Positions 10,811 to 20,117 are shown, numbered from the stretch's first letter. The stretch: DNA of 64,000 bases from Cervus elaphus (GCF_910594005.1 NC_057815.1:81763552-81827551); one strand, 5' to 3'. The notes: generated by a model not told the origin, from the letters alone. Made by a program: numbers and translations.

Positions 10811-10885
10811 TTCCCCTATTGCAAGTTGCATTGTTTTGAGGAGTCTTCTTTCTCGACCAGGGACTCAGACTACGGGCAGAACATT

Positions 10886-10903
10886 TGGGGGCTCGTCCGG
10901 GAT
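10886..10903 (+). other. Primer binding site for tRNA-Pro
   Basis: TGGGGGCTCGTCCGGGAT, two bases after the LTR end, is the 18-nt complement of the 3' end of tRNA-Pro, the primer used by most gammaretroviruses. It appears intact with no mismatch to the known consensus. Confidence 0.95.
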
Positions 10904-11678
10904 CCCTTGACCGGGGAAGAATGCTCTTTGGAACAAAGGGGGAAAAGGACAGGTAATAGCACTGGTGCTCAGGCAGGTCTGGAAAAGTCCAGTGTAAATC
11001 CGGGGCCCTGCTGTGAAGCAGGAAAGTATCTGGCACAGGGGAAAGCTTTCTATCTGGTGAGAAAACTCAGGGGGTCCCGCCCCCCAGTTCTGTGTTGTCG
11101 GCCGATGTGTGTCTGTCTATCTGTTTTTCTACGCCCTTTCACGTCTGTATAACTGCCGGCATTGTCTCCTGTCTCATTGTTCTCTGGTGTGTCGTTGTCT
11201 ACTTCCTCCTATAAAGCCTTGGAGCCTCATTTCTGTTTCTGAGAGTTTCAGTGAACAGGCAGACAGTTGTCAGGGCAACTGACGAGTCCCGGCCAGGGCT
11301 ACTCCCTGGCGGATTCTGAAGGCCTCCCAACAAGTCAGCCCCAGTAACGGGAGCCCGAGAGGGTGAAACTCTTTTCTTTTTTCTCGTATTCTAAACGAGA
11401 ATCTGGCCAAATAAAAACCCATCTGTGTGGGCACGGGACAGGCACTTAAGAGCCGATAGGGCGCCTGCCACTGGAAGACTCCTGTGAAAGGATAAGGGGG
11501 TCATGGAACGGGCTAGAAACCCTTAGGGTGCCCGCCTTCAACAAGAAAACTTCCGTGCAACGACTAAGGCACTCAAATAGTTCCACGAAGCATACCACAA
11601 GCCCAACCTCCTGGCCACCACCACTCCCGATAGGATTTTTTGGTGGTAATTCTCGGTGACCTTCTTCTGACTCTCGCT
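10904..11678 (+). other. Retroviral 5' leader
   Basis: Untranslated region between PBS and gag. A plausible splice donor is CAG|GTAAT at 10950-10957, which would serve the env mRNA; a second candidate GGTGAG is near 11056. The packaging signal should lie in this region, but I cannot fold it. The gag frame is closed by a TAG at 11631, so there is no long upstream extension of the glyco-Gag type in that frame. Confidence 0.7.
10951..10958 (+). promoter_or_regulatory. Candidate splice donor in the leader
   Basis: AGGTAATA fits the donor consensus (AG|GTRA) and sits about 65 bp after the LTR, where gammaretroviral donors are usually found. The matching env acceptor inside pol was not identified. 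Confidence 0.4.
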
Positions 11679-13340
11679 ATGGGGCAAGGAGAATCTACCC
11701 CACTCTCTCTCATGACTGATCATTTCTCGGATGTCAGGGCTAGAGCATATGATCTGTCACTACTGGTTACAAAGAGTAAATTAATAACCTTTTGCTCTGC
11801 AGAGTGGCCCGCCTTCCAAGTTGGATGGCCTCCAGAAGGAACTTTTCAACCTTCTATTATTTGGGTGGTGAAAGAGAAAGTTATGGCTCCTGATCCCTGG
11901 GGCCACCCGAGCCAAGTCCCACATGTTATGGTCTGGCAAGATCTAGTAGAAGATCCACCCAAATGGTTAAAACCTTTTGTTCACAAACTCCCTGATTCTC
12001 CTAATGTACAGGCCCTGGTTATGGAAACTCCCACTCCCCCAGAGGAAGCCGAGAAGAATAAGGGCCCAAAACCGGTCTTGCAGGAATCCTCGTACAGGAA
12101 CCTGATTGACTTGGAGACGGAAATTAGGTCCCCGCCATATGCCCCTCCTCCGTTGCAGGTTCCCCCGGGGGGAAGAGCACCCCCCCCCCCCGCCGATGAA
12201 TCAGAAGGGACAAGGGAACCCCGACCCCGGAGAAAGAATAGAGGAAATAGGGGTGAGCAGGATCATGGGGACCCAGAGTTACCTTCATCTACTGTACAGG
12301 CACTCCCCGTCCGAGTGGGACCAGCTAACCCAGACAGAGAGCGAACCTATCAGTACTGGCCCTTTTCCACGAGTGATCTGTATAATTGGAAAACCCAAAA
12401 TCCTCCTTTTTCGGAGAAACCCTGAGGCCTCATTGACCTCTTAGATTCCATTTTGTTCACTCATAACCCCACCTGGGATGACTGTCAGCAGCTGTTGCAG
12501 GTGCTCTTCACCATGGAAGAACAGGAGCGAATCCTGGCAGAGGCGCGGAAACGGGTCCTGGGGGTCGACGGGAGACCAACCGCCCAGCCTCATCTTGTGG
12601 AGGAGGGGTTTCCTCTGTTGCGGCCTAACTGGGGTTTTGAGCGAGTGGAAGGTAGGGAGCGTCTCCAAGTGTACCGCCAGACTCTAATGGCTGGCCTGTG
12701 AGCCGCAGCTAGGAAGCCAATAAATTTGGTGAAGGTAAATTTAGTAAGGCAAGAGCCCACTGAGAGCCCATCAGCCTTCCTAGAGAGGCTAATGGAAGCC
12801 TTTAGGCAATATACACCTATGGACCCCCAGGCTGAGGAATCACGCGCTGCAGTTCTACTAGCGTTTGTGAATCAGGCAGCCCCAGATATTAGAAGGAAAT
12901 TACAAAAGATAGAGGGGTTAGGAGAACAGAAAATACAAGACTTACTGAAAGCAGCTGAAAAGGTATTTAATAATAGGGAGACCCCAGAAGAAAGGGAGGA
13001 ACGACTTCGTCGGGAGGAAAGGGAACTAGCTGAGAAGATCAGGAAAGAAGATAGGGAACATAGGGTGAAGGAAAACCGGAAGAACCAGAGAGAGCTAGCC
13101 AAGATTCTTTTTGCGGGGATGAAGGCTGGAACAGAACTGAGGGAGCCTCAAGGCCCCCAGACAGGAGAAAAAGAGAGACCAAAGAGGCAGGCCCTAAAGA
13201 AAGATCAGTGCACTTACTGCAAAGAACGGGGGCACTAGAGAAATGAGTGCCCTAAGAGGGACCGGAAGAGAGGAACAACCCAGAGAGAGAGAATTTCCCC
13301 TGGAACTCAAGTTCTATATGCGGGGGAAGACACTGACTAG
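11679..13340 (+). pseudogene. gag: gag polyprotein pseudogene (matrix, p12, capsid, nucleocapsid)
   Basis: Would encode the virion structural polyprotein. The start ATG at 11679 gives MGQG, keeping Gly2 for myristoylation. Matrix carries the family motif FCSAEWPAF about 37 residues in. A proline-rich p12-like part follows, with SPPY where a PPxY late motif is expected and a 12-C run at 12180-12191. Capsid begins near QYWPFSTSDLYNW and includes a major-homology-like ESPSAFLERL, then a charged coiled-coil-like stretch. Nucleocapsid has one CCHC knuckle (C-x2-C-x4-H-x4-C, about 13209-13250). Premature stops: TGA 12423, TGA 12699 and TAG 13236, the last inside the knuckle. The natural end is TAG 13338-13340. 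Length (~553 codons) is normal for the family. No frameshift is seen, so the three nonsense changes alone disable it. Confidence 0.93.
13338..13340 (+). other. Gag-Pol readthrough UAG codon
   Basis: The TAG is followed by GGGAGTCAAG, and the protease frame continues in the same register. This matches gammaretroviral Gag-Pol, made by UAG suppression with a downstream pseudoknot rather than frameshifting. Downstream G/C-rich sequence (13341-13380) could pair, but I have not folded it. Confidence 0.75.
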
Positions 13341-14753
13341 GGGAGTCAAGACTCGGCACCCCTCCCCGAGTCCTGGGTAACCATACATGTGGAGGGGAAA
13401 CCCGTTGGCTTCATGGTGGACACTGGCGCCCAACACTCTGTTTTAAATCAAAAACTGGGACCAATGTCTAAGAAAACCAGCTTGGTGCAGGGAGCCACGG
13501 GGACAAAAAGATATTGTTGGACCACGGAACGGAAAGTAAATCTGGGGACCCATCAGGTGTCCCATTCATTTTTGGTGATACCAGAATGCCCAGCCCCTCT
13601 ACTTGGACGGGACTTGTTGACTAAAGTTAATGCTCAGATCCATTTTGACCCTGGGGGAATGTCAGTCACAGATGGACTTGGACAGCCGATACATGTCTTG
13701 TCTCTAGCTTTAGGAGATGAATACAGACTTTTTGTGCCTAAGCCCTCAGAGGTTATAGCAGATATACAACCGTGGGTCCACAAATACCCGTTGGCATGGG
13801 CAGAAACAGCAGGAATGGGACTGGCTAAACAGAGACATCCGGTTGTCATCGAACTAAAAGCCAAGGCGACTCCTGTGAGGGTGAGGCAATACCCTATGAG
13901 CCAGGAGGCTCGGCAGGGGATCACTCCCCACATTCGACAGCTCATGGATGCCGGAATTCTCAAGCGGTGCCAATCCCCTTGGAACACCCCCTTACTACCA
14001 GTAAAGAAGCCAGGGAGTACAGATTACAGACCTGTCCAGGACCTACGAGAAGTCAACAAGCGGGTGAGTGACATACACCCTACTGTCCCCAACCCGTATA
14101 CCCTCCTGAGCAGTCTGCTGCCTGAGTACACTTGGTACACTGTGTTGGACTTGAAAGATACTTTTTTCAGCCTACCCCTGGTGGCCCAGAGCCAGGAGAT
14201 ATTTGCCTTTGAGTGGACTGAGGGGGAAGGCCAACCGGTAGTACAACTAACTTGGACCCGCCTCCCACAAGGGTTCAAAAACTCCCCTACCTTGTTTAAT
14301 GAGGCTTTGAGTGAGGACCTCTATAAATATCGGACTCGCCACCCAGAGGTCATCCTGCTGCAATATGTGGATGACCTTATGTTGGCTGGAACCACAGAGG
14401 AGGCATGCAGCCGTGCCACCGGTGACCTCTTACAGACTCTAGGCACCTTGGGATATCGTGCTAGCGCAAAGAAGGTGCAAATATCCCAGCAAGAGGTCAC
14501 CTATTTGGGGTATAAGATCAGGCAGGGGCAAAGGTGGCTAACTCAGGCCATGAAGGAAACAATATTGCAGATACCAGAGCCCAAGACCCCCCGCCAGGTG
14601 AGAGAGTTTTTGGGGACTGTTGGATATTGTAGACTGTGGATCATGGGGTTTGCTGAGAAGGCCCGGCCCTTGTATGAGGGAAGTAAAGAGACCCCAAACT
14701 GGACTTGGACTGAGCCAATGAAACAGGCTTTCCAGACACTCAGATGGGCCTAC
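13341..14753 (+). pseudogene. pol: pol pseudogene, protease and reverse transcriptase segment
   Basis: An open stretch of about 470 codons in the gag frame, ending at TAG 14754. The aspartic protease keeps DTGA (13419-13430) and the family's downstream LLGRDLL block. RT follows with LPQGFKNSPTLF and the catalytic YVDD (14364-14375), then the start of the connection domain. The stop is not nonsense in the true frame. The homologous reading resumes in another frame from about 14750 (LEAPALALP), so a single-base deletion (or 2-base insertion) lies between 14714 and 14754. The catalytic residues look intact, but RT cannot be made complete. Confidence 0.92.
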
Positions 14754-15859
14754 TAGAAGCCCCAGCCCTTGCCCTGCCTAACCCAAATAAGCCATTCCAG
14801 CTGTTTGTAGATGAAAAGCAAGGAATAGGAAAGGGGGTCTTGATGCAACAATGGGTACCATGGAAGCGGCCGGTGACATAACTTTCAAAGCGATTGGACC
14901 CGGTGGCCTCTGGGTGGCCCCCTTGCCTCCGCATCATTGCAGCCACTGCCCTCCTCGTCCGCGACGCCGACAAGTTGACGTATGGACAGCAACTCTGGGT
15001 TTACACCCCCCATGCCATCGAAGGCGTTTTAAAGCAGCCGCCGGGTAAGTGGATCTCCAGTGCCCGTTTGACACATTACCAGGCCCTGCTGCTTGATGCC
15101 CCACGGGTGCGTTTTCAGACCCCTTGCTTCCTGAATCCAGCCACGCTTCTACCTAACCCAGAGAAGGACCGCCCTCTCCATGATTGCAGTGAGATACTGG
15201 CTGAGGCCCTGGCGGCTCGAAAAGACTTAACTGATGTACCGCTAAACAACAGTGAACTAGCATGGTTCACTGATGGGAGCAGCTATGTAAAAGATGGGCA
15301 AAGGAAGGCAGGACCTGCCATAGTTGATGATTCAGGACAGACGATATGGGCTGAGACACTTCCCCCAAACACTTCTGCACAAAAAGCAGAATTGATTGCC
15401 CTAATACAGGCTCTGGAGCAAGCCAAAGGGAAGAGAGTCACCATTTTTACGGACAGCCAATATGCTTTTAGCACTGTCCATATTCAAGGTCTGATATACC
15501 AGGAAAGGGGATTTAGAACAGCGGCGGAAAAAGAAATCAAGAATTCGCCCAAGATCCGCAGGCTCCTGAAAGCTGTTCAGCTGCCCCGGGCAGTAGCAAT
15601 TGTACATGTCCCTGGTCACCAGAAAGGAGAAGACCCTGGGGCACGGGGCAATCGGGCTGCTGATGCGGCCGCTCGAGAAGTGGCCAGCCGGGACTACGCC
15701 GCCCCCGTATTAGCCATGGGACTTCCACCTCCTGGTATGGGGACTCTGCCGCCAGTCCCCGACTATTCCCTCCCTGACCTCGTTTGGATACCAACGAGGA
15801 TACCACCCTCCAGAAGGATGACAAAGATGGATGGTACCGAGATCAAAACAACAACCTGA
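14750..15859 (+). pseudogene. pol: pol pseudogene, RT connection and RNase H segment
   Basis: Second pol frame, shifted relative to protease/RT. It starts with the end of the connection domain, is cut by an in-frame TAA at 14879-14881, then is open to 15856. RNase H signatures are in order: WFTDGSS (D), AQKAELIAL (E), IFTDSQYAF (D) and GNRAADAAAR (D), the D-E-D-D set with spacing normal for gammaretroviruses. Homology leaves this frame near 15785-15800, where the integrase frame takes over. Thus a second -1 shift lies between 15775 and 15857, and the last ~20 codons to the TGA are out-of-frame. Confidence 0.9.
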
Positions 15860-16953
15860 TATTGCCTGCCATCCTGGGTCGTCACCTATGTGAACACCTG
15901 CACACAACTACACACTTGGGGGAGAAAAAGACCTTGACACTTCTCCAGACGGCCTGCCTGAGGGTCCCTCGACAAAATGCAACTGTACGAGAGATAATCC
16001 AGGCTTGCAAAGCGTGCCAGCTGATGAGGACAGGGAAAAGGCAGCACACTGGAATGAGGTACCAAGGGGAAGAGCCAGGGCAACACTGGGAGATAGATTT
16101 CACTGAGGTAAGGCCAGGCAAGTACGGGTATCGCTATCTGTTGGTTCTGGTAGATACCTTCTCGGGGTGGGTAGAAGACTTCCCCACTAAGGGAGAGACA
16201 GCAACAGCGGTTACTAAAAAGATCTTAGAGGAGATAGTGCCTAGGTACGGGCTGCCAGTGACTATGGGCTCTGATAACGGACCTGCCTTTGTGAGTCAGA
16301 TTGTACAAGGGCTGGCCCAAGCTCTGGGGACAAAATGGAAGTTACATTGTGAATATAATCCCCAGAGCTCAGGACAGGTTGAGAGAATGAATCGGACCCT
16401 AAAAGAAACTTTGACAAAGTTGGCAATAGAGACTGGCGGGGACTGGGTGACCCTCCTTCCCTTCACGCTCTTTCGAGCGCGTAACACCCCTTATAAGCTG
16501 AATCTTACCCCTTTTGAGATTCTGTATGGAAGACCCCCTCCTGTGTGTCCTATATTTGAGGGAAAATGCCTACCACCCCCTACCTTGGGACAATTCCAGC
16601 AAACACTGATGGCATTAAGTAAGGTGCATAGCCGTATTTGGAAATTAATTCGAGAGATACACGAGGGAACAAGCAAGGGGACCATCCCTTCACATAATAT
16701 TGGCCCGGGTGATTGGGTTTGGGTAAAACGACACCAATCTAAAGCATTAGAACCTAGATGGAAAGGCCCTTATGTTGTTCTCCTTACCGCTCCTACTGCT
16801 GTTAAGGTCGACGGGATCGGGCCCTGGGTTCACTGCAATCACGTGCGGTAAGCCACCCCGGAAGAACAGGAGAAGGCGCAAGCAGAATGGGAGGCAAGAC
16901 CTCACCAGTCAAATACTTTGAAACTGAAACTCGTACGACAGGAGCCCTCTTAA
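15778..16953 (+). pseudogene. pol: pol pseudogene, integrase segment
   Basis: Third pol frame, open from 15778 to TAA 16849-16851. Integrase would join viral DNA to host DNA. An HHCC zinc-binding N-terminus is present (His pair around HLHTTTH, then CKAC). The catalytic core has Asp at 16096 (HWEIDFTEV), Asp at 16273 (GSDNGPAF) and Glu at 16381 (GQVERMNRT), an exact D-35-E. A C-terminal WVKRHQS...WKGPYVVLL block matches the family's DNA-binding domain. After the premature TAA the frame stays open 33 more codons to TAA 16951, overlapping the env start, as usual. Of the pol parts this is the least damaged. Confidence 0.92.
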
Positions 16954-18265
16954 CCCTCCTGCTGATAAGTTTTCATCGGCCCAGGAGCAACCAGCCACAA
17001 CCCCCATCAGCCAGCTAACCTGACTTGGGTGATCTACAATCCTGAGACTGGAGAAGTGCTTAATTCGAGCTCCAACGTGGCCCCCAAAGGGACATCGTGG
17101 CCAGTGCTGACCTTTGATTTGTGCGTGCTGGCGGCTGACGGTAGTAGGTTTGGTCCCCATAAACTGACCAAGTTCTTTGCCCACGGCTCTTTCGGTCTGT
17201 TCACCCGTAACTGTGAGCGAAAAGGCCCACAGTACTATGAACAGGTGCCTGTCTATGTCTGCCAGGGGGGAGGAAGGGATCGGAACCAAATTGAAAAGTG
17301 TGGGGGAGTTGACTCTTTTTATTGCGTCACTTGGGGTTGCGAAACCACAGGAACTGTCCATTGGCTCACTAACTCCGACAAGGACCTCATTCAGGTAAAA
17401 TCACCCCCGAATTCCCAGAAATGTCCAACTAAGGGAGTATCATCCAAACCCGGGCAATGTTTCCCATTACAGATCAAATTCACAGACAAAGGAAAGAAAT
17501 TTACCAGGTGGGATGTTGGCTGAGCTTGGGGCCTCCGTCTTTACAAGACTGGCTATGACACAGGATTCCAGTTGGAGCTTAAATTAAAACTGTGACCGCT
17601 CTATTTGGCACCCAAAGTAGCCTTAGGACCAAACCAGGGAATAGCCCCAAAGCCCACCCCCCAGGGAACAACCCCAAAGCCTCCCTCCCAGAACCAAAGT
17701 CAGGCTAATAGATCGACTCCACGCACCGTGAGACCCCCCCAGGGTTGACATGTCCCCACCAACAGACCCCCTTATGAAAATGATCTCCTCAGCTTATCTC
17801 ACCCTAAATGCCTCTCGTCCGGACTTAACAAATGGTTGCTGGCTTTGCTATAATATTAGGCCTCCCTATTATGAGGCGGTTGCCTTTTCCTCAAGATTCA
17901 ATGTGACCTCTGATGTCTCGGCCTGCAGATGGCAGCAACAGCCTGGGTCAGGCAGGTTGACAGTAGGCTCCATTGCGGGCATAGGCACCTGTACAGGAAC
18001 TATCCCTAAGACTTATCAACACCTATGTAATAATAATTCAGTCCCTAGGACTAGCCTCCCCAATTCTACTCACCAGTGGGTACTTCCACCAGAAAACGGG
18101 TGGTGGGCTTGCTCCGCTGGACTAACCCCGTGTGTCCATAAGGCATCACTTAATGCCTCCCAAAATTTCTGTGTCCTAGGCCACCTGATCCCCCGGCTAA
18201 ACTATTACTCAAAGGAAGAGCTGCAACCAAGGTTAGACCCATCGGGTCAATATAGGGTAAAACGA
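16887..18265 (+). pseudogene. env: env pseudogene, surface (SU) subunit
   Basis: The ATG at 16887 (MGGKTSP) overlaps pol and opens a signal-peptide-like hydrophobic run (GALLTLLLISF). Homology then moves to the next frame (+1) between 16966 and 17016, where the mature SU start NLTWVIYNPETG is read. The SU receptor-binding part is open to TGA 17521, followed by TGA 17593 and a proline-rich hinge. A second +1 shift lies in or next to a C7 run (17734-17740), after which SU continues to the furin-type site R-V-K-R (18254-18265). CWLC (17837-17848), the disulfide-isomerase motif of gammaretroviral SU, is intact. Several N-x-S/T sites are visible. It cannot yield a full Env. Confidence 0.9.
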
Positions 18266-18913
18266 GAACCAGTCACTGCCCTGACTTTAGCAGTCCTATT
18301 GGGAGCTATAGGAACAGGAAGTGGGATCGCAGCCTTAACGTTGCAAGATAAACAGTATAATCAATTAAGGGCTGCAATAGATGAAGATATTGAGCAACTC
18401 GAGAAGTCCATTTCACACCTCCAAGAATCCTTGAGCTCCTTGGCTGAAGTAGTGTTACAGAATAGGAGAGGTTTAGATTTGTTGTTTCTGCAACAAGGAG
18501 GATTATGTGCAGCACTGGGAGAAGAACGCTGTTTCTATATCGACCATTCAGGGGTGGTACAAAAATCTCTCCAGAAAATGAGAGAGGGACTAGCCCAGCG
18601 GAAGAGAGAATGAGAAGCTCAACAAGGCTGGTTTGAATCTTGGTTTCAGTGCTCCCCCTGGTTGACCACTTTGATTTCCACCCTCCTGGGTCCACTCATA
18701 ATATTAATATTGTTATTGACCTTTGGTCCATGCATTTTAAACCGTCTGGTCTCATTTATTAGGGAGCGCCTAAATACCATCCAAATTATGGTATTAAGAC
18801 AACAATATCAGTCAATTTCACAGGGTAAAGAGAAGGATTCCTCTACAAAAGTACAAAGACGGGGGAAATGTGAGGCTGTCACGGCTAACGCCATGACAGG
18901 CAGCCTAGATTAG
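18266..18913 (+). pseudogene. env: env pseudogene, transmembrane (TM) subunit
   Basis: Follows the R-V-K-R site in frame. A hydrophobic Ala/Gly-rich fusion-peptide-like segment is followed by a heptad region, then the immunosuppressive-like segment (18455-18505, LQNRRGLDLLFLQQGGL). The usual CX6CC becomes Cys 18506, Arg 18527, Cys 18530 (CX6RC). TGA at 18611-18613 truncates TM before the membrane anchor. Beyond it the same frame encodes the anchor (LLGPLIILILLLTFGP) and a cytoplasmic tail with YQSI, and runs 45 bases into U3 before TAG 18911-18913. The ectodomain piece 17750-18610 is a continuous 287-codon ORF. Confidence 0.92.
18856..18868 (+). other. Polypurine tract (plus-strand primer)
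   Basis: AAAGACGGGGGAA A, ending directly at the 3' LTR's TG with the two A residues lost at integration. One pyrimidine (C, 18860) interrupts the purine run, so it is slightly degraded compared with a typical gammaretroviral tract. Confidence 0.8.
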
Positions 18914-19297
18914 GAGTAGGCCTGGTTTCCCAGGGTAACATAATTATTAAGCCACCTGGAGCCAGCCAATCAACATATATCTAGCAAGAAAGAGGGAACC
19001 TATCAGGGGAAAGCTGAAAGCCCCATGTTGGGCCAACAAAAATTGCCTTGCAACTGTGTAATCAATCCACTTGCGCCAACTACCCGCTGTGTAACCAATC
19101 CGCTTGCACCAACTACCTGCTGCTTTTTTGACCTAATAAATACCCGAGAGAACTGGGGCTCAGGGCCTTACCGTCCTCACATCCTTGGTGAGGGCGGGAG
19201 GTCCTGGCTCGAGTCAGTAATAAATTCCCCTATTGCAAGTTGCATTGTTTCGAGGAGTCTTCTTTCCCGACTGGGGACTCAGACTACGAGCAGAACA
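18869..19297 (+). repeat. 3' LTR (429 bp)
   Basis: Same length and organisation as the 5' LTR, ending AGAACA before the duplicated ttctc. Element positions are offset by 8,414: 33-bp repeats at 19054-19119, TATA-like element at 19135-19141, poly(A) signal at 19219-19224. The first 45 bp are also the end of the env frame. Confidence 0.96.
19219..19224 (+). terminator. Polyadenylation signal in the 3' LTR
   Basis: AATAAA that would end proviral transcripts. It is followed by TTGCAAGTTGCATTG, identical to the 5' copy. Confidence 0.7.
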
Positions 19298-20117
19298 TTC
19301 TCCAATACCACAGTTCAAAAGCATCAGTTCTTCGGTGTTCAGCTTTTTTTATTGTCCAACTCTCACATCCGTACACAACTACCAGAAAAACCATTGCCTT
19401 GACTTGACGGACCTTTGTTAACAAAGTAATGTCTCTGCTTTTTAATATGCTATCTAGGTTGGTCATAACGTTCCTTCCAAGGAGTAAGCGTCTTTTAATT
19501 TCATGGCTGCAATCACCATCTGAAGTGATTTTGGAGGCCAAAAAAAAAAAAAAAAAAAAAATCTGACACTATTTCCACTGTTTCCCCATCTATTTTCCAT
19601 GAAGTGATGGGACCAGATGCCATGACCTTAGTTTTCTGAATGTTGAACTTTAAGCCAACTTTTTCACTCTCCTCTTTCACTTTCATCAAGAGGCTTTTTA
19701 GTTATTCTTTACTTTCTGCCATAAGGGTGGTGTCATCTGCATACCTGAGGTTATTGATATCTCTCCCGGCAATCTTGATTCCAGCCTGTGCTTCCTCCAG
19801 CCCAGCATTTCTCATGATGTGCTCTGCATATAAGTTAAATAAGCAGGGTGACAATATACAGCCTTGACGTACTCCTTTTCCTATTTGGAACCAGTCTGTT
19901 GTTCCATGTCCAATTCTAACTGTTGCTTCCTGACCTACATACAGGTTTCTCAAGAGACAGGTCAGGTGGTCTGGTATTCCCATCTCTTTCAGAATTTTCC
20001 ACAGTTTATTGTGATCCACACAGTCAACGGCTTTGGCATAGTCAAAGCAGAAATAGATGTTTTTCTGGAACTCTCTTGCTTTTTTAATGATTCAGTGGAG
20101 GTTGGCAATTTATTATG
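19298..20117 (-). mobile_element. BovB LINE, reverse transcriptase part, right of the provirus
   Basis: Continuation of the element at 10094. The first five bases are the 3' copy of the duplicated target (ttctc). Read on the minus strand, 19702-20019 is open and gives BovB RT with IGKGVRQGCILSPCLF and the catalytic YADD (in LRYADDTTLMAES). The element is 5'-truncated within RT near 20117, so no endonuclease is present. A run of 22 A (19540-19561) has expanded inside it, and frame breaks elsewhere make it dead. Confidence 0.93.
19540..19561. repeat. A22 homopolymer inside BovB
   Basis: Other BovB copies in this window have a short A-rich run at this position (for example near 48404). Here it has grown to 22 A, which breaks the RT frame. 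It is not a retroposition tail, since BovB similarity continues on both sides. Confidence 0.9.

Larger units (their letters stand above)
10455..10883 (+). repeat. 5' LTR (429 bp)
   Basis: TGTGAGG...AGAACA, bounded by the BovB target on the left and, after two bases (TT), the PBS on the right. U3 holds three CCAAT boxes, two of them in a 33-bp tandem repeat. An AATAAAT TATA-like element and an AATAAA poly(A) signal separate U3, R and U5. It differs from the 3' LTR at about 15 positions, nearly all transitions, with no length change. Confidence 0.96.
10455..19297 (+). mobile_element. Full-length endogenous gammaretrovirus (provirus)
   Basis: An 8,843-bp provirus: LTR, tRNA-Pro PBS, leader, gag, pro-pol, env, polypurine tract, LTR. 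Gag and pol share a reading frame across a UAG, as in gammaretroviruses, and env overlaps the 3' end of pol. Protein motifs (matrix FCSAEWP, protease DTGA, RT YVDD, D-D35-E integrase, SU CWLC, R-V-K-R, TM immunosuppressive-like segment) place it with class I/type-C gammaretroviruses. At least seven premature stops and four frameshifts make every gene defective, so no infectious product is expected. It is inserted in the opposite orientation to the surrounding BovB. The exact family name within bovid ERVs cannot be given without a search. Confidence 0.97.

Noticed and set aside
10563..11152. ORFs of 108-115 codons in the LTR and leader
   Set aside because: They lie in U3/R/U5 and untranslated leader; no gammaretroviral gene is expected there and the peptides show no motif. 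The 3' LTR equivalent at 19025 is likewise rejected.
15537..16121. Several minus-strand ORFs of 66-95 codons opposite pol
   Set aside because: Shadows of the pol reading frame in G/C-richer DNA; no antisense gene of the HTLV HBZ type is known for gammaretroviruses and none is supported here.
18306..18695. 129-codon minus-strand ORF opposite TM
   Set aside because: Antisense shadow of the env TM coding region; no domain or promoter.
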